Below, piece after piece: positions 30,440-43,881 of a stretch of 64,000 bases of DNA. Positions within the stretch are counted from its first letter, which is position 1, and every line of letters begins with the position of its first letter. Location: assembly GCA_009602725.1 (NCBI GenBank), contig WELB01000047.1, forward strand, positions 184,553 to 248,552, written 5' to 3'. Source of the DNA: Spirogloea muscicola. Lineage: Eukaryota; Streptophyta; Zygnematophyceae; Spirogloeales; Spirogloeaceae. Position numbers and translations under genes: made by a program. The notes under the pieces are model-generated. The model saw nothing but the letters and a program-made list of their open reading frames with translations, was not told where the DNA came from and searched no databases.

Positions 30440-32072
30440 GCAGTCCCTGGGGTTTAAGTAAGTGGAATTGGGGTTTAAGTAAGTGAAATTTGGGTTAAGT
30501 AAGTGAAATTGGTTGTCGAGGAGCAACCACTCCAATATACTCTGTTCATTCTTTCTTTGGGCTGGCCACTCCAGCCATCGCCCTCTACTGGAAGAGTCTT
30601 TCTTTCTTCATAGATTAAGTAGAATAATAGCCCATAATATCCGGTAAGTTAACACGGTTTCAGGGTACACAATTCCAGGGTGGAAAGTGAATGTTCCTAA
30701 GAAACAGCTCATTTATTGTAGATTTAGGGTACACAACTCTAGGGTGGAAAGTGAATGCTACTGAGAAAAGGAGAGAATAATGAACAGCGTAATGAACGGA
30801 AGAAGGTGGTGTGAGAGGCCAGCCGAATTGGACGTGCAAGCGGGCGACAGCTGGGATCGGCCAGCTAGTCTAGAAACGGAGCATGTATTAGTTATGGAGC
30901 GCCTGTATCAGTTATGGAGCGCCTGATTGGCCAAGCACATTGGCAAGCACATCGACAGATGTGCATCACCTGCTGCTAAGCTGACCCGCTCAGTAACGAC
31001 GAGTCAGGAGGTAGAGGTCGCTAACTGATGCCCGAATATCAGTCGGCAATTGACAAGCGCTTCTGCCACCAGCTAAAGCTTGACCAGCTTTCTAGTGCAG
31101 ATTAGTGAATGGAGGACTCGGCTTTCAACAGCCCTGAGTTGACCCGTGCTGCTGGATAGCATACAAAGAACCTACATAGACGTCATAGACGAGCTGGAGT
31201 ACGAGAGCACTTACTCGCTCCAATTCTTAGGTTACTGCGTACTCGCTCCAAGACTCAGGCTACTCTAGTCATCTTCCAAGCAAGCTAATAACCGGTGTCT
31301 GAGAAGATTCAGACCATGGCAGTGGTGGAGCTCTCAGCAGCGCAACATGAAAGTTTCAATCCTATATTGTGCTGCCACTACCAAATTCCCCCACGAGATG
31401 TGTCATTCGTTTGCTTCCTGGCAGAGAGCGAGAGTAATGCCTAGCGGCAGCTCACTGTGGCCTCAAATGAGCTGCTGCATCGCCTATTTTCTGCGGAGAT
31501 TGACCACATTCGTCGACCAGGTCTTGAAAACCGATGACAGCAGTAGAGGAAAGAAGTCGGACGTTGCCCACAGCATTGAAGGGGCTCAGAAATCTTGAAA
31601 ATCGATATCAGCAGTAGAGGGAAGAAGACAACATATCCCACAGCATTGAAGGGGCTCAGAGGAAATAAGTCCTCGACAATTTGAACAGATATGGGCACAG
31701 GAAAGTAGGCAATTTGCCACACCTAACTCCTATATCAAGCCCAGAGGAACTCTTCTACCAAACATGTCTGTCTAATTGCTCAATCGTTTCACTAATTGTA
31801 AGCTAATTTGAGCTGCCTGACAAATTTTGCACATCAGATTCTGGATTTCTGATTGTAGGCTGCAGTGAGAAGAGGGAGGAGTTGAGAAAGTAGCAGCAAT
31901 ATTGGGATGGTCAATGTGTGATTTCTCTAGCTCTAGCTTTGAACAAGATTGATAACAATGAGGAGGTATTTCGGGTTGTACATGAGGCTATGAGAAAGCC
32001 TCAGAAGTGTCAGGTCGGACTTGCAAGTAGTCCTTCGAGTTGGCTGAATTGGTCCAGGTCACCCTCACCCAT
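30440..32072. repeat. intergenic with short tandem duplications
   Basis: There is no gene. At about 30449-30512 a GTTTAAGTAAGTG(G)AAATTGG-type unit of about 22 bp is repeated three times. A unit including GGTGGAAAGTGAATG is repeated near 30663 and 30728. A unit of about 74 bp containing CAGCAGTAGAG and ACAGCATTGAAGGGGCTCAG is duplicated near 31523 and 31595. One sense hairpin module lies at about 30556-30600. Confidence 0.6.
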
Positions 32073-35043
32073 TTAATGGACAGCTCGGAACCTGGTGAAG
32101 TATGATGGGAAGAACACCTGGCGAGGTCCTACATTGCTCCTTGGGCAGGACCTGAAATCAGGCATGGCCTTGAGGATTTGCGAGGTGTTCTTGAGGCCGA
32201 AATCTCCCGCGGTTGAGTTGACGAAGGCTAGTCCATATTGGGCCTCGGCTGCAGCAATGGTAGATGCTGGATAGGTTTGATAGGCCAAGGTGTTCAACAG
32301 GGGCATGTTTGGCGCCCAACTGAGGCTGAAGTACTCGGGTCCACTCCGAGAGATTGGTGCCACTGTAGCAGACTGCAGAGACACAGGACCACCAATACTG
32401 AGTAACGGTAGGATATTGCCGTTTGGAAAAGTTGACAGGATCAGGTGCAACATTTGCACTGCTGATCAAGTGACTAAACGTTTTCCGAGTCGTGACATCC
32501 TGCATGTATACTCTTGAACAAGTCTTCTGCTACAGCCTCCAGCAAGATGGCAATAGATAAGTTTGATCTGAGCAGCCTTCATCGAATTCATTTTGACTGA
32601 TCTTGATTGATTACCTGCCAGTAGTTCCGGGTCGGCATGCCGCTGCAGCCTCCAGTGGTGCTTGCATTCAGACCGCCAGGGGGGTTGCAGGTGACACCGT
32701 TGATGGACTTGATGGAGCAGAAGTTTGTCAGCCAAGGGTATTGCTGCAGCAGAGGTGTCACAGTGTCCTGATGTCAGATGTACTGGAGACAGACAGTGAT
32801 CTGCACAGCTGAAGGATTCGCCACAGGCAAGCACTCAAGGATACTACTGCTCGGCTCTGACATGTTTGCATGATGCAAGCAAGGACATATTCTGGCTCAC
32901 CGCATTGAAGGCGGGGGTGTTCCAGTACTGGATTCTTTGGGCTTCCCAATATGAGCCAGGGTCTGTTCCACAGTTCCATAGGTACTGGGGTGACATGTAA
33001 CCAGCCTGGGCAGTATTCTCAATGATAAGCATCCCTTTGATGGTGTTGGAGTGGCCAGTATTCATCTTCAGGCCGTTGCTACTGCCATGGCAGACCATGC
33101 CTGCAACTGTGACCCCAGAGCTGCCAAAGTCGAGATAGAGACAGTGGGCAATTGTCCCAACAACATAGTTGCAGCTCACCAAATTGCCTGTCATTTAGCG
33201 TTAGCAGACATGTTAGAGGGGTCGCTATTGTCATTGTCATGCTGGCATAGACAGATCAAAGGCACGAGAGACACAAGAACTCTTGACACAGATGAACGTC
33301 TCAGCTTGCCAGCAACTTCTCAAGTACCGCGAGGCCAGGTTGGGCCCAGCATGCATGGTGGATTCGGGCTGACCTATGTTGATCCAGTGAGTCGCAAAGT
33401 ATATGCCAGTAGCGTCCTTAATGACGGGGAAGTTGGGGGCAATGAAAATGTAGTTGTTGCTGAGAGTATTGTACATGGCTGTCACAATTGGTCAACAGTA
33501 TGCAGCTTAGACACAGCTTGAAAGACACACTAGAGTAGACAGTGAGCAATGATGCAAATGCCATTGAGCTGTCTTTGTTGCTGCCGCGTGATGTCATCCA
33601 CTAATGAATGAGTGAACCAAGACAGAAGGAAAGCTTGGCAAAAGAAAAAGCTTGGCAAATTATCCTCACCATCTCCCACGTTGTGGGAACCTCGGCCAAG
33701 GGAGACACCAGCGAAGATGAAGTCTGTGATGTAGTTGTTAAGCACCTTCACTCCAACCGCCCCATAAGCAAGGCTGATGCCCGTAACGTAGCCCTTCACA
33801 ATGTTGTTGGAGATGACATTGTTCATTGGCGTGAAATCTGGCGCGCCATAGCCGCCAGCACCTCCTACGATGACCGCCCAGTCCTCGGAAGCGATGGTGA
33901 GCGAGTCCAGGACGGAGTATGTGCTTGAGAAGAGGTGCACAGCACCCGTGATGCTGCCTCTGCCAACCTGGACGGATGTGGAGTTAAGGATCGCCAGTGC
34001 CGGGCAGTAGGTGGTCTCAATCCCACTGAAGACCTCCCAGGGGCACGGCTTGGGCGACGAGATGGCGTTGATGGGCATAACAATGTTAACGTTCGCCAGA
34101 AGAAGATGGTTGACCCCGTTGATGAAGATTCCCGCCGTCCTGTCCGAGACGGGTCTGAAGCTGCAAACTCTCCCCCGACGTGACTGGATGATGGTGCACG
34201 AGAAGCGGGAGTCAAGTACGAGCTGCGTGCTCAAGCTGATGTCCTGCTGGAGCACCAGCACGACTGTGGTGGTTGCGGAGTACTGCAGCCGCTTGTTGAT
34301 GTCGTTCACATATGTGACGTTGATGGTGACATTCTGAAGGCTGCAAATACCTGCGACACGATTCCCATGAGCAGAACAGTGTCAGCATCTGTGACTGCAG
34401 AATTCAGTCAGTAAATGCTAAAATTTCACAAGATCGCGACTTGAGCTTACTGGTATTGACAAAAGCAACTACCACCATAGGCACATCTGCTGGCACACCT
34501 CAAACACTTCCCAGCACTGTCACGTCGATATGCAAGCAACAGAGAGCAGCTGCCACGCACTCACTTGTAGCAGGCACTGCTGCAAATGAATGCCTCGTGT
34601 TGGCAGTGAAGGTCCTGGTGGAGGGAGGTGGTTGGAAGGCAGCCGGCGGGTTTGCCACTGCGACTGGGGCGGGCGAGGAAGGTGGGGCCGAAGTGGGCGC
34701 AGAGGCCGGTCCGAGCTGGGCATCGGCTGCGCCAGCGCCTGCCAGACAGCAGCATTTTGAGTTTCACAGATGGCGATTCTGTGAAGAGCAGGAGGGCACA
34801 ACGAAGATGAGCATGCGCTATGAATGAACAATGAAGACAAGGACTAGCTATTTCTACCCGAGGAGGTCGACGCAGGTCTTGATTGCGGCTCAGATCTAAG
34901 TGAAAGCTGGAGCTGGCCTCGATAATTGTGGCGACGAGGTCTTAAGAGGCCAAGGGTTAAGTGTGGCTCAGCTCACCAGCGGCCAGGGCTGCAGCGACAG
35001 CGGCGTAGGCGCAGAGGAAGCGGAGCGCCAGATGAGGACCCAT
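32073..35043 (-). CDS. Secreted right-handed parallel beta-helix protein
   Basis: Minus-strand exons: 34977-35043, 34565-34738, 34451-34486, 33670-34350, 33374-33478, 32901-33187, 32615-32767, 32452-32499, 32073-32372; phases agree and give 616 residues. A signal peptide (MGPHLALRFLCAYAAVAAA) is followed by a Pro/Ala-rich linker. The large central part has short strand-turn repeats rich in N, G, V and I (GIFINGVNHLLLANVNIVMP, GVKVLNNYITDFIFAGVSLG, NTLSNNYIFIAPNFPVI, HSNTIKGMLIIENTAQ), the pattern of pectate-lyase-like beta-helices. Many N-x-S/T sites suggest glycosylation. I cannot assign a substrate and see no certain catalytic residues. A cell-wall or extracellular polysaccharide role is an inference. 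The joins around the 36-nt exon at 34451-34486 are the least certain. Confidence 0.75.
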
Positions 35044-35203
35044 TGCAGGATGCAGAATCGACCGTCAGATGCTGAGGTCTTGGCGAGCGGCCGCCGCGGA
35101 GGAGCTTTGGTCGTGGCGAGATGGCTGGCTTTCCGAGGCGAGGAGGAAGGGGAGTGTGTCGGGAGGGCGTGGGAGGCAGCTTACTGTCGTACGCGAGCGA
35201 GCG

Positions 35204-35296
<93 letters not shown>

Positions 35297-36180
35297 CTGG
35301 AGCCGCGGGGCGGGTGGGGGGTTCCGGAGCTGCGATCGGGGGGCCTCCGACTGGTCGAACAGAGGCGGCGAGAGTCGGGGGACCGCGCTTACAGTACCCC
35401 TTCAGCCGCACCGCCCTGGTCGTCTACGTTTGGAGGCCGCACCGCCCCTGCCGCCACACAAGCGACACCAGAGGCTTGTCGGCAAACTGAACAGAATCGC
35501 ACCTGGTCGAGGCGGCCAGGGGACCCTCTATCGTACGGACGGGGCGGGAGTGCGCACGCCCGCCGGGAGGTCCGGGTGAATTCCTCAATCCGCGCCGAGC
35601 TTTCGGGGACCCGAGTTGACCCCCGGCCGCCCACGACCCTCCCCGCCTTCGCCCCTACCGTCATTGCCACTACCTCCTTTCTCCACTCATTGCTCTCTAA
35701 TCTGCTTGATTCGTGTGTCGGCATCAATTGCCCACCGCTTCAATTCATGCGCAACGCGCGCCTTCCCTCCTTCTCACGCATTGTCAATGCCCAAGCTTTT
35801 TTGGGGCTGGCTCCTTCTTCTTTTCATCTTCTCACAGCCCTCGCCCGCTTTTGGAAGATGGGGTTTAGCGTCACTTCTATTCCCTTCTGTCCAGGCGGCG
35901 GCCGCCACGGCGACCTGCCTGGGGAGCTCGGGCCATGGCGGCGGCGGGTCGTGAAGAAAGACGGGGGTCGTGGGGCCCCCAACAAGGAGATCCAGGCGAG
36001 GCAGCAGTGAATTGGCGTTTGTGGACGGGGCGGCGGGAGCGGCGGGGCGCCGCGTGGCGGCAATGGGCGGGGGCGGTGGCGACACTCCGGGGTTGCGCTT
36101 GTATATTCCCTCAGCGCTTCCACTCTGTTCATCCTCTTTTTTGGCGCTTTTTTCAGCGCTTTGCCTGGACCCTTCGAACT
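35044..36180. other. intergenic with GA microsatellite
   Basis: This is the region upstream of the beta-helix gene. Apart from the GA tract and a loose hairpin-like module near 35800-35850, no feature is recognised. Open frames here are by-products of the GC-rich and dinucleotide sequence. Confidence 0.5.
35208..35292. repeat. (GA)n microsatellite
   Basis: An almost perfect GA dinucleotide tract of about 85 bp, preceded by GAGCGAGC units. Confidence 0.95.
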
Positions 36181-36184
36181 TTGT

Positions 36185-37139
36185 TTGTTCTTTTTGGGCT
36201 GGCTTTCATAGGCCTTGCCCCCATTGGGAGAGCCACTTGTTCTGCCAGCCCCTCTTCTCTATGGGCGCGCAATTTCCTTCTGGGCTGCCTCTCACAGCCA
36301 TGGCCTTGAAATTAGAGGGTGCTGTTTCTTTTGAGGGAGGGAGGGTCCACCCGTCCTATCATATTCCCCCGACGGGGCGTAATGGCTGCCGCCCCCCAGC
36401 CGCCACGCCCCGTGGTGAAAGAATTGGCACTCCCAATGGGGGCAAGGGCTGTGAAAAGCCAGCCCGAAAAATTGACAAAGGTTCGAAGGGGCCAAATGAT
36501 GGAGGGGCCTAAAAAGTGCTAAGCAGCTACTAAGGGAGGAGCCCGTGGTGGGCCTCCTATCCGAGCTTCATCCATTCCCAAACCCGTATCTGTCACTGCA
36601 AGTTCTCCATTCATTTGTTCCACATACCACTCTACTACGGAGGAGGCGGGCTACGCCGTCCGCCAAGCGGCCGCCGCAAAGGAGCGCAAGTACTCAGATC
36701 ACCCGGTAGGCGACGAGTTTATCCCACTCGCCGTCGACGTACACGGCGCCTTTGGCGCCAAATGGCTGGACCTCCTTCACCGCCTTGCGCAGCGAGCAGC
36801 GGCCCGCCGCGACGGGCAGCAAGGCGAGCAGCCTGGCTTCCATGTCGCCGGGTCCCTCGCCCAAGTTTACCGGATGCGCCTGGCCGTCTCTTTGCAGCGG
36901 TCCCTAGCTTTTGCGGTCCACTTGCGCGCAGGCCGCGCTCTGGCGGCGGCCTCCGGCTTCCGTCACGGCGACGTCTTTCCGCCTGCTAGCTACTCAGACT
37001 TGCATCTACTGACGAGAGGTTACTGAGAGTTCGCTTACTGCTGTCTCAGTCCTTAGCACTCCGACTCCTTCAGACCTTGTCCATTCTTTTGGGCTGGCCT
37101 CTCCCAGCCACCAGTCAATCTGGCCGCGCTTGCTCTCTA

Positions 37140-37140
<1 letters not shown>
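36185..37140 (+). mobile_element. LINE-like 3' end with flanking hairpin modules
   Basis: From about 36640 to 37026 an open frame reads EEAGYAVRQAAAAKERKYSD, then HPVGDEFIPLAVDVHGAFG, YRMRLAVSLQRSL, AGRALAAASGFRHGD and [10 protein letters not shown]-stop. This resembles the region after the reverse transcriptase in non-LTR elements. The 3' region with a hairpin (GGGCTGGCCTCTCCCAGCC) follows at 37090-37108. Upstream, 36190-36330 has sense hairpin modules and 36415-36520 an antisense tail copy. This is the cleanest copy of family A. Confidence 0.75.
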
Positions 37141-38651
<1,511 letters not shown>

Positions 38652-38710
38652 TCTCCCTCGCGCTATCCCTGGCCCTTCCTGGTCTCTGCCCCCTGCCCCT
38701 ACCCCTTCCC

Positions 38711-38880
38711 GACGGGCGACGTCTTTCCGCCTGCTAGCTACTCAGATTTGCATCTACTGACGAGAGGTTACTGAGAGTTCGCTTACTGCTGTCTCAGTCC
38801 TTAGCACTCCGACTCCTTCAGACCTTGTCCATTCTTTTGGGCTGGCCTCTCCCAGCCACCATTTAATCTGGCCGCGCTTG
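38711..38880 (+). mobile_element. 5'-truncated LINE tail copy
   Basis: This begins within the [19 protein letters not shown]-stop coding end and continues through the 3' region and hairpin. It is nearly identical to 36967-37128. It starts shortly after the CT tract. Confidence 0.75.
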
Positions 38881-38919
38881 GTCTCTTCCCGGCCCCCGTC
38901 TGCCTAGCCTGTGGCTCCG

Positions 38920-39210
38920 TCATGAATACCTGTATGCATCTGGCTGGCTTCTACAGCCGCTCTTTTGCGCAAGCACAAGGACCACCCGGCGTGGTGCAGC
39001 ACTTCCTGGAGGCTCGGTGCCTTCGGGTCTTGTGTCCTGCTACCGCATGCGTTTATCTATGTCCCAGGCGCTTGCTTTGCATCGCCGGGCCGCTCGCACC
39101 CTTGCAGCAGCCTCTGGCTTGCGCCACTTTCTTTCTTGCGCAGCGAAGTTGCTCTTCATCCCCTCGGCTCATCTGACTTCCTACTGCTGACACGGGGGTA
39201 CTAGGAGCGC
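38920..39210 (+). mobile_element. decayed LINE tail, family B
   Basis: The sequence matches the 49.65-50.0 kb element in parts (CACAAGGACCACCCGGCG, GCATCGC...TTGCAGCAGCCTCTGGCTTGCGC). It ends in a tail reading CTCATCTGACTTCCTACTGC before a disrupted stop region. Frameshifts break the ORF, so this is a dead copy. Confidence 0.6.
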
Positions 39211-40518
39211 CCTGTCTGCCTAGCCTGGTGGCTCCGTCATCAACACCTATATGCATCTGGCTGGCTTTTACAGCCAGCCAGATGCGGGTAAAGAGCTTCC
39301 CTCTGCATTGTCTCGTGGTTTGTAGTGTAGTCCTTTTTCGGCACCTCTTCCTTTGGCTTTGGACATTGCCCATTCTGTTTGGGTTTAGGGTTTAGGGCTG
39401 GCTTTGCCAGTCCCTCTTCTCGATGGGCGAGCACTTTCTGTTTACAGCTGCTCTTTCAATACAAGCAGCCGCTTTTCTTTTACTCCTTTTTTTTTGGTTG
39501 GATTTCAGCAGCCGCGTTTCGCCCTGTCCAGCTACTCACTTCTTCCCTCCCCACATTTACCATTCACTTTCCCGTCTCGGAGCTTCGCTGCCGGGGCCCG
39601 CCGGCGGGTGCGGCCGGCCGGGCCCGAGGTGCACCGCGTGAAGAAGACCTCCAGCGGCGCGGCGAGGCGGCGCCGCCGCTCTGCCACCAGGCCGCAGCTG
39701 CCGCCCGCTCTTGCGGCGCCTTCGTGGGCTGGCCTTTGAGAAGAGCTCCTCGTCCGAACGAGAAGCAGCTCCTCCCAAGTGGGGTGGTGGCTGCGAAGAT
39801 CACAAGATCGGTTAAGGTCTCTCACAGCAATCGCCGCCTTGTGGAAGAGCTTGTTATCGTCGCGAGCCTCCATCAAGCACGGGTCGTCGGCTTGCTCGCG
39901 GGTTGCGTCGTGCCCATCCCAGTGCTGCTGGCTCGTCGTCCAGGAAGCGCCGCTCATGGCACTAGCTGAGGTCAGCCCCCGATGATGTGGGGTGAGCGCC
40001 TACAAATCGTCGCCATAAGCGCCGGGAAATGGTCTCTCGGCTCTGCTTCCGTGCTGACTTGTTGCTGGGAGGACGAGCAGTTTGGACAAGTAAAAGGCAA
40101 TAACGTGGGGGTAAGTATGTAAGTGGAGCAAAGCAACCCATTCAGAAGGGCCTCAGACTCCCTCGTGCATCACAGAAGATCTCCCTTAAGGCTTCTCTCT
40201 CATTGCAAGAGCAATCTTTGAAGGCATTTTGGTTCTGATAAAAATGTACTTGATTGTTTGCGTGGAACACATACACAAGATACCAAATAGAAATGGTCTA
40301 ATGAAGAGGCCTTGGTATACTACTCTGAATGAATTGGACATGACATGAGCTGGGCAGCCACGATCTAGTGCGCATTGGGATTGCACTGCATTCTTCAGGT
40401 AGAAGCACTGTACTTCAGAGCTTATAATAGCAATTTGAGTCTGGATAAGAGACTCAGCTCTTGGACTGTGCATTATCATAGCGAGGACCTAAGGCCCCAG
40501 ACTATTATGTATACACCC
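39211..40518. other. intergenic, GC-rich, repeat remnants
   Basis: A telomere-like GGGTTTAGGGTTTAGGG occurs at about 39379, followed by a hairpin module (GGCTGGCTTTGCCAG). A GC-rich block at 39560-39980 has long open frames with no recognised family. From 40000 to 40518 I see nothing but the 3' flank of the next gene. Confidence 0.5.
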
Positions 40519-42223
40519 TTACATAGCTTTGGGCTTGTTGGCCTCAAGGCAGTCCGTTGTTACCATGGAATCTATGTGCCGCCCAATGGTCCACAGCTCC
40601 ACGGCCAGGCAGTACACGCGCCCATAAACGAGGACAATGCCGAGCCAGCCAGCAGACAGCATGCTGCGAGGTGCGAAGGTCCTCAACCAGAGCCACAAGG
40701 GCAAGAAATGTAGGCCAGATATGACCAAGACTCCTGCCGGGCTGCGACAGCCCCCCTCAATTGTGTGAGAATCTACTGGAGCTTCGAAAACAGCACTTCC
40801 CATTCATGAGACAAACCTCTAGCAGCTCTTCAGGGTGCCAACACTATTTCATGAAATGACGAGTCATGCTTAGTGTCTGTATAACGCAGCTTGTGCTATT
40901 GCAGCAGTCGCCTTGCAGCGGGCCACCACGAACCATCTACACGGGGTGATTTGTAGAACCAACAGTGACTTATCAGATTGTTACTGCACGCTCGACTGCC
41001 TGTGGAGTATTCAGCAATGAGACACAGATCCGGAGCCGAGGGGGAGTGAAGATCCTGACCAATATGCAGTGCTCACTTTCTGAAGCCGTTCTGGAGTACA
41101 CGCGAGACCCAAGGTGGTGCTTCCGTGAAGCAGCCGGTCTTCCAGGCTGCACCACCCTGGCTGTGTGTTGCCAAGAAGCACAGCCACTCGATGCAGGGCA
41201 CAACCACTGAAGCTGGGCCGTCAATAGCCGAGGCCCACATTGCTGTCCTGATGGAGCAATCCAGCGCTACGTCCAAGAATGCCCCAAAGGATGACACCTG
41301 CACGTACAAGCTGATTCAGCATTTCTGTCTTACATCATATTTGGAGAGTCTAGGTATGTCAAGGCAAGTGGTGTGACAGCAGACTAGGTCTAAATGACTT
41401 CAGCAGGCAGTCCTACGTCCCACACGGTAAAGAGCTGCCAGGTTCTTTGTTCCTACGAAATTAGTCAGAAGAGAAGTCTCTCAAGGATTGGCCTCTCCTT
41501 CAGACTCGCGACAGACAATTAACAAATGCTCAAGCGTACATATTGGTTCATCCTGCCACTTGCTGGTTACAGATGGATTCTGAGCGGACAACAAGATGTG
41601 AGCTTGCATACCGCAAGTGAGACTACACTTAGACGAGGCAAAATAGCAAGAGCAGGACAGCCAGCACAACCACACAGCAATCTTGGTTGGCAGTGGCCTT
41701 CTAAAATCTGGTGACATCTGAGGCGGTGTAGAACAGCTGGGCTGTTGCTAAAACATTCTATAAAGGCTCAGGGGTTAGTATAGAGTGACCTGCTTCAGCA
41801 GGCGAGCAGCGTAGCCATCGATGCCGTCGAGGAAGAAGCAGAGCAAGTAGAGGCCAGCAAAAACCCGCGGGTGCTTTGAGCCTATGACGGTGAATGCGAC
41901 GGCCATCAGGGCCGCTCTGGCGTAGTCGATGATGTTGGGCACGTAGAGGAGCACCCAGAGCTTCGCCTGCCATCTGACGAGCTCCGGGCGCGCAGCTGGC
42001 CCATTTGCTGCGCCTGCCCATGCACTGTTAGCGTATATTTAGCTCGCTACACAAACACGGCCACCAGATGAGCTTACAGACTGTCCACTTACCAATGCCA
42101 AGCTCATACCCAATTCCATCTCACTTGAGATCCTATATCAAGTGCGAGCTACCACTCACAGAATGCAGCTTGACAGAGGCAACGCCACTGACCTCCAGGA
42201 CCAGAAGCGGACGCCTCCGTCAT
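40519..42223 (-). CDS. CDP-alcohol phosphatidyltransferase, PI-synthase-like
   Basis: This integral membrane enzyme is predicted to transfer the phosphatidyl group of CDP-diacylglycerol to an alcohol; inositol is the likeliest acceptor. Minus-strand exons: 42193-42223, 41790-42013, 41077-41297, 40519-40741; phases agree and give 232 residues, the size of phosphatidylinositol synthases. YVPNIIDYARA precedes the first helices. The complete family motif D-x2-D-G-x2-A-R-x8-G-x3-D-x3-D spans the exon junction as DGIDGYAAR followed by GAFLDVALD. Hydrophobic helices continue to the C-terminus. After the motif the sequence (CSIRTAMWASAIDG...GGAAWKTGCF) differs from the usual PI synthase DMVTDR continuation, so the acceptor alcohol is uncertain. 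A longer N-terminus from an in-frame ATG at 42469 is possible. Confidence 0.85.
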
Positions 42224-43881
42224 GGCAGCGGGGCGCTTGCAGCCAGTGGTACCCACTCGAGCCGCTCTTGGGCGACGCTGACAGCTCCGCCGTTGCGCCT
42301 TCAGGCCGACAGGCCGAGCCTGCAGCAGGCCTCTGCCTGAAGCATGGCCGGCTGAGCTCCGTCTGAAGCTTTGCCAAAGTCTCGGTGGACTCGAGCTAAG
42401 GACGTCGCGGCAGAGCTCGGCAGCCGCTACAGCGAGGGCGCGGGAGTACTGCAGCGCCGCAACGCTCATAGATGGCGGGTGTTTAGGGTCTAGGACTTCG
42501 GGTTAGGGCTTGGCGGAGGATTCCCCTGCAGCAGCTGCTGCTGCTGCTGCTGCTCTTGGCGCAGCGCTGCTTGCAGTGGCCTGGCACTATCTATGATAAA
42601 TTAGAAAATTGTTATAGAATAGAATAGAGGACCAGCTTCTCCAATGTATGGCAATGGCTGTGAGAGGCCAGCCCAGTGGACTGTACAAGGAAGGAATGTA
42701 CAAGGCCTCGGTATGGAGTTTGTGTTAAATGATGGAGGGCCTGAGTAGGAAAGTACAAAGGCAAGCAAGGCCTGGCAAGATCACAGCACCGAGCTACAGG
42801 CTGCGACACGAGCTGGTGAGGCAGGCGGCAGCGAGCGTCTGTATCCACGGCAGCAAGTGTGTGTCTACACCGCACGCCTTATGCGCATACGGCAGCCAAT
42901 GGCAGCTCTGCTGACGGCTAAGCGGCCAAGCTCTCCAAGCTCTCCAAGTAGCACTAGATATGTGCCTCTGGACGTTCCTTCGGGCTGGCCCGAAGTATAG
43001 TTTACCGGCAGCTAGTCTGTCGGATGTGAGGCTCCTCACTCGTAACTACTAAGTGGTCCATCCTCCCCCATTCTGCCATAGCCTCTTCAGGCCCCGCAGT
43101 CGCTGCTTAGCTCGTAGTTTGGCCCCTTCGAACCTTGTCAATTCTTTTCGGGCTGGCTTCTCACAGCCCTTGCCCCCATTGGGAGAGCCACTTCTTCGCC
43201 GTTAGTATCCACTGCCTTACATTGGAAGAGGTTCTGTTTCTGAGCGATTGCTTGCGAGCTACACCGCGCCTTTGTCACAAGGGTCCCCCTTGCCAGTCAG
43301 CAGTTGCACAGAAGATTCTGCAGACGTTAACAAATCAACCTCGCCAGCCGCTCCAAAAGCGCTACGTGCATTGAGAAGATGGAGGTTTAGGGTGAGCCCC
43401 CAACAAGAAGCACTGCCAGGAAAAGCTCCACCAGAAAGGGCAGTGGCTGTGAAAGGCCAGCCCAAAAGGAATGGACAGGGTCCAAAGGGACGGGAATGCG
43501 CAAATCACGCAGCTACCCAAGTAGCTATCACATATGATTACTCTGATGACGATATTTTGGTGGCTTCAAAAGGCGAGCTCAAATAGGATGGAAAGGGTAC
43601 GGGGAAACCCAACCTGACAGCGCACATTACTTGGCAAGAACAAGTAGCTACGACGAACTTAATCAGTAACCCCAAAAAGCACCTACTGGTGTAGCTGATG
43701 CAATCGACTTTGTAGGAAAGCTGGCTCTACTTTCACTCAAGGACGCAATTATGCTACACAATGCCGCACAGGGCTTGCCAAAGCAGAGAACACAAAACAA
43801 TGACGTATCCTTCCTAAGAGAAATCCCCATAATGCACCGCAAGAATGTCTTGAATGGTGGGCTCTTAAGAATGCCATGGGC
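42224..43881. repeat. intergenic with repeat copies
   Basis: A CTG run lies near 42530-42550, an antisense hairpin module at 42652-42690, a LINE tail copy at 42997-43195 (near-identical to 20243-20443) and an antisense module at 43437-43480. No gene is evident. Confidence 0.6.

Noticed and set aside
35069-36010. 313-codon open frame on the plus strand
   Set aside because: It is created by the GA tract (Arg-Glu repeats) and GC-rich flanks. There is no conserved domain and the frame sits in a repeat-bearing intergenic region.
39532-39969. Long overlapping open frames on both strands
   Set aside because: The block is GC-rich with hairpin-module fragments. The translations are low-complexity Arg/Ala/Pro with no family match.
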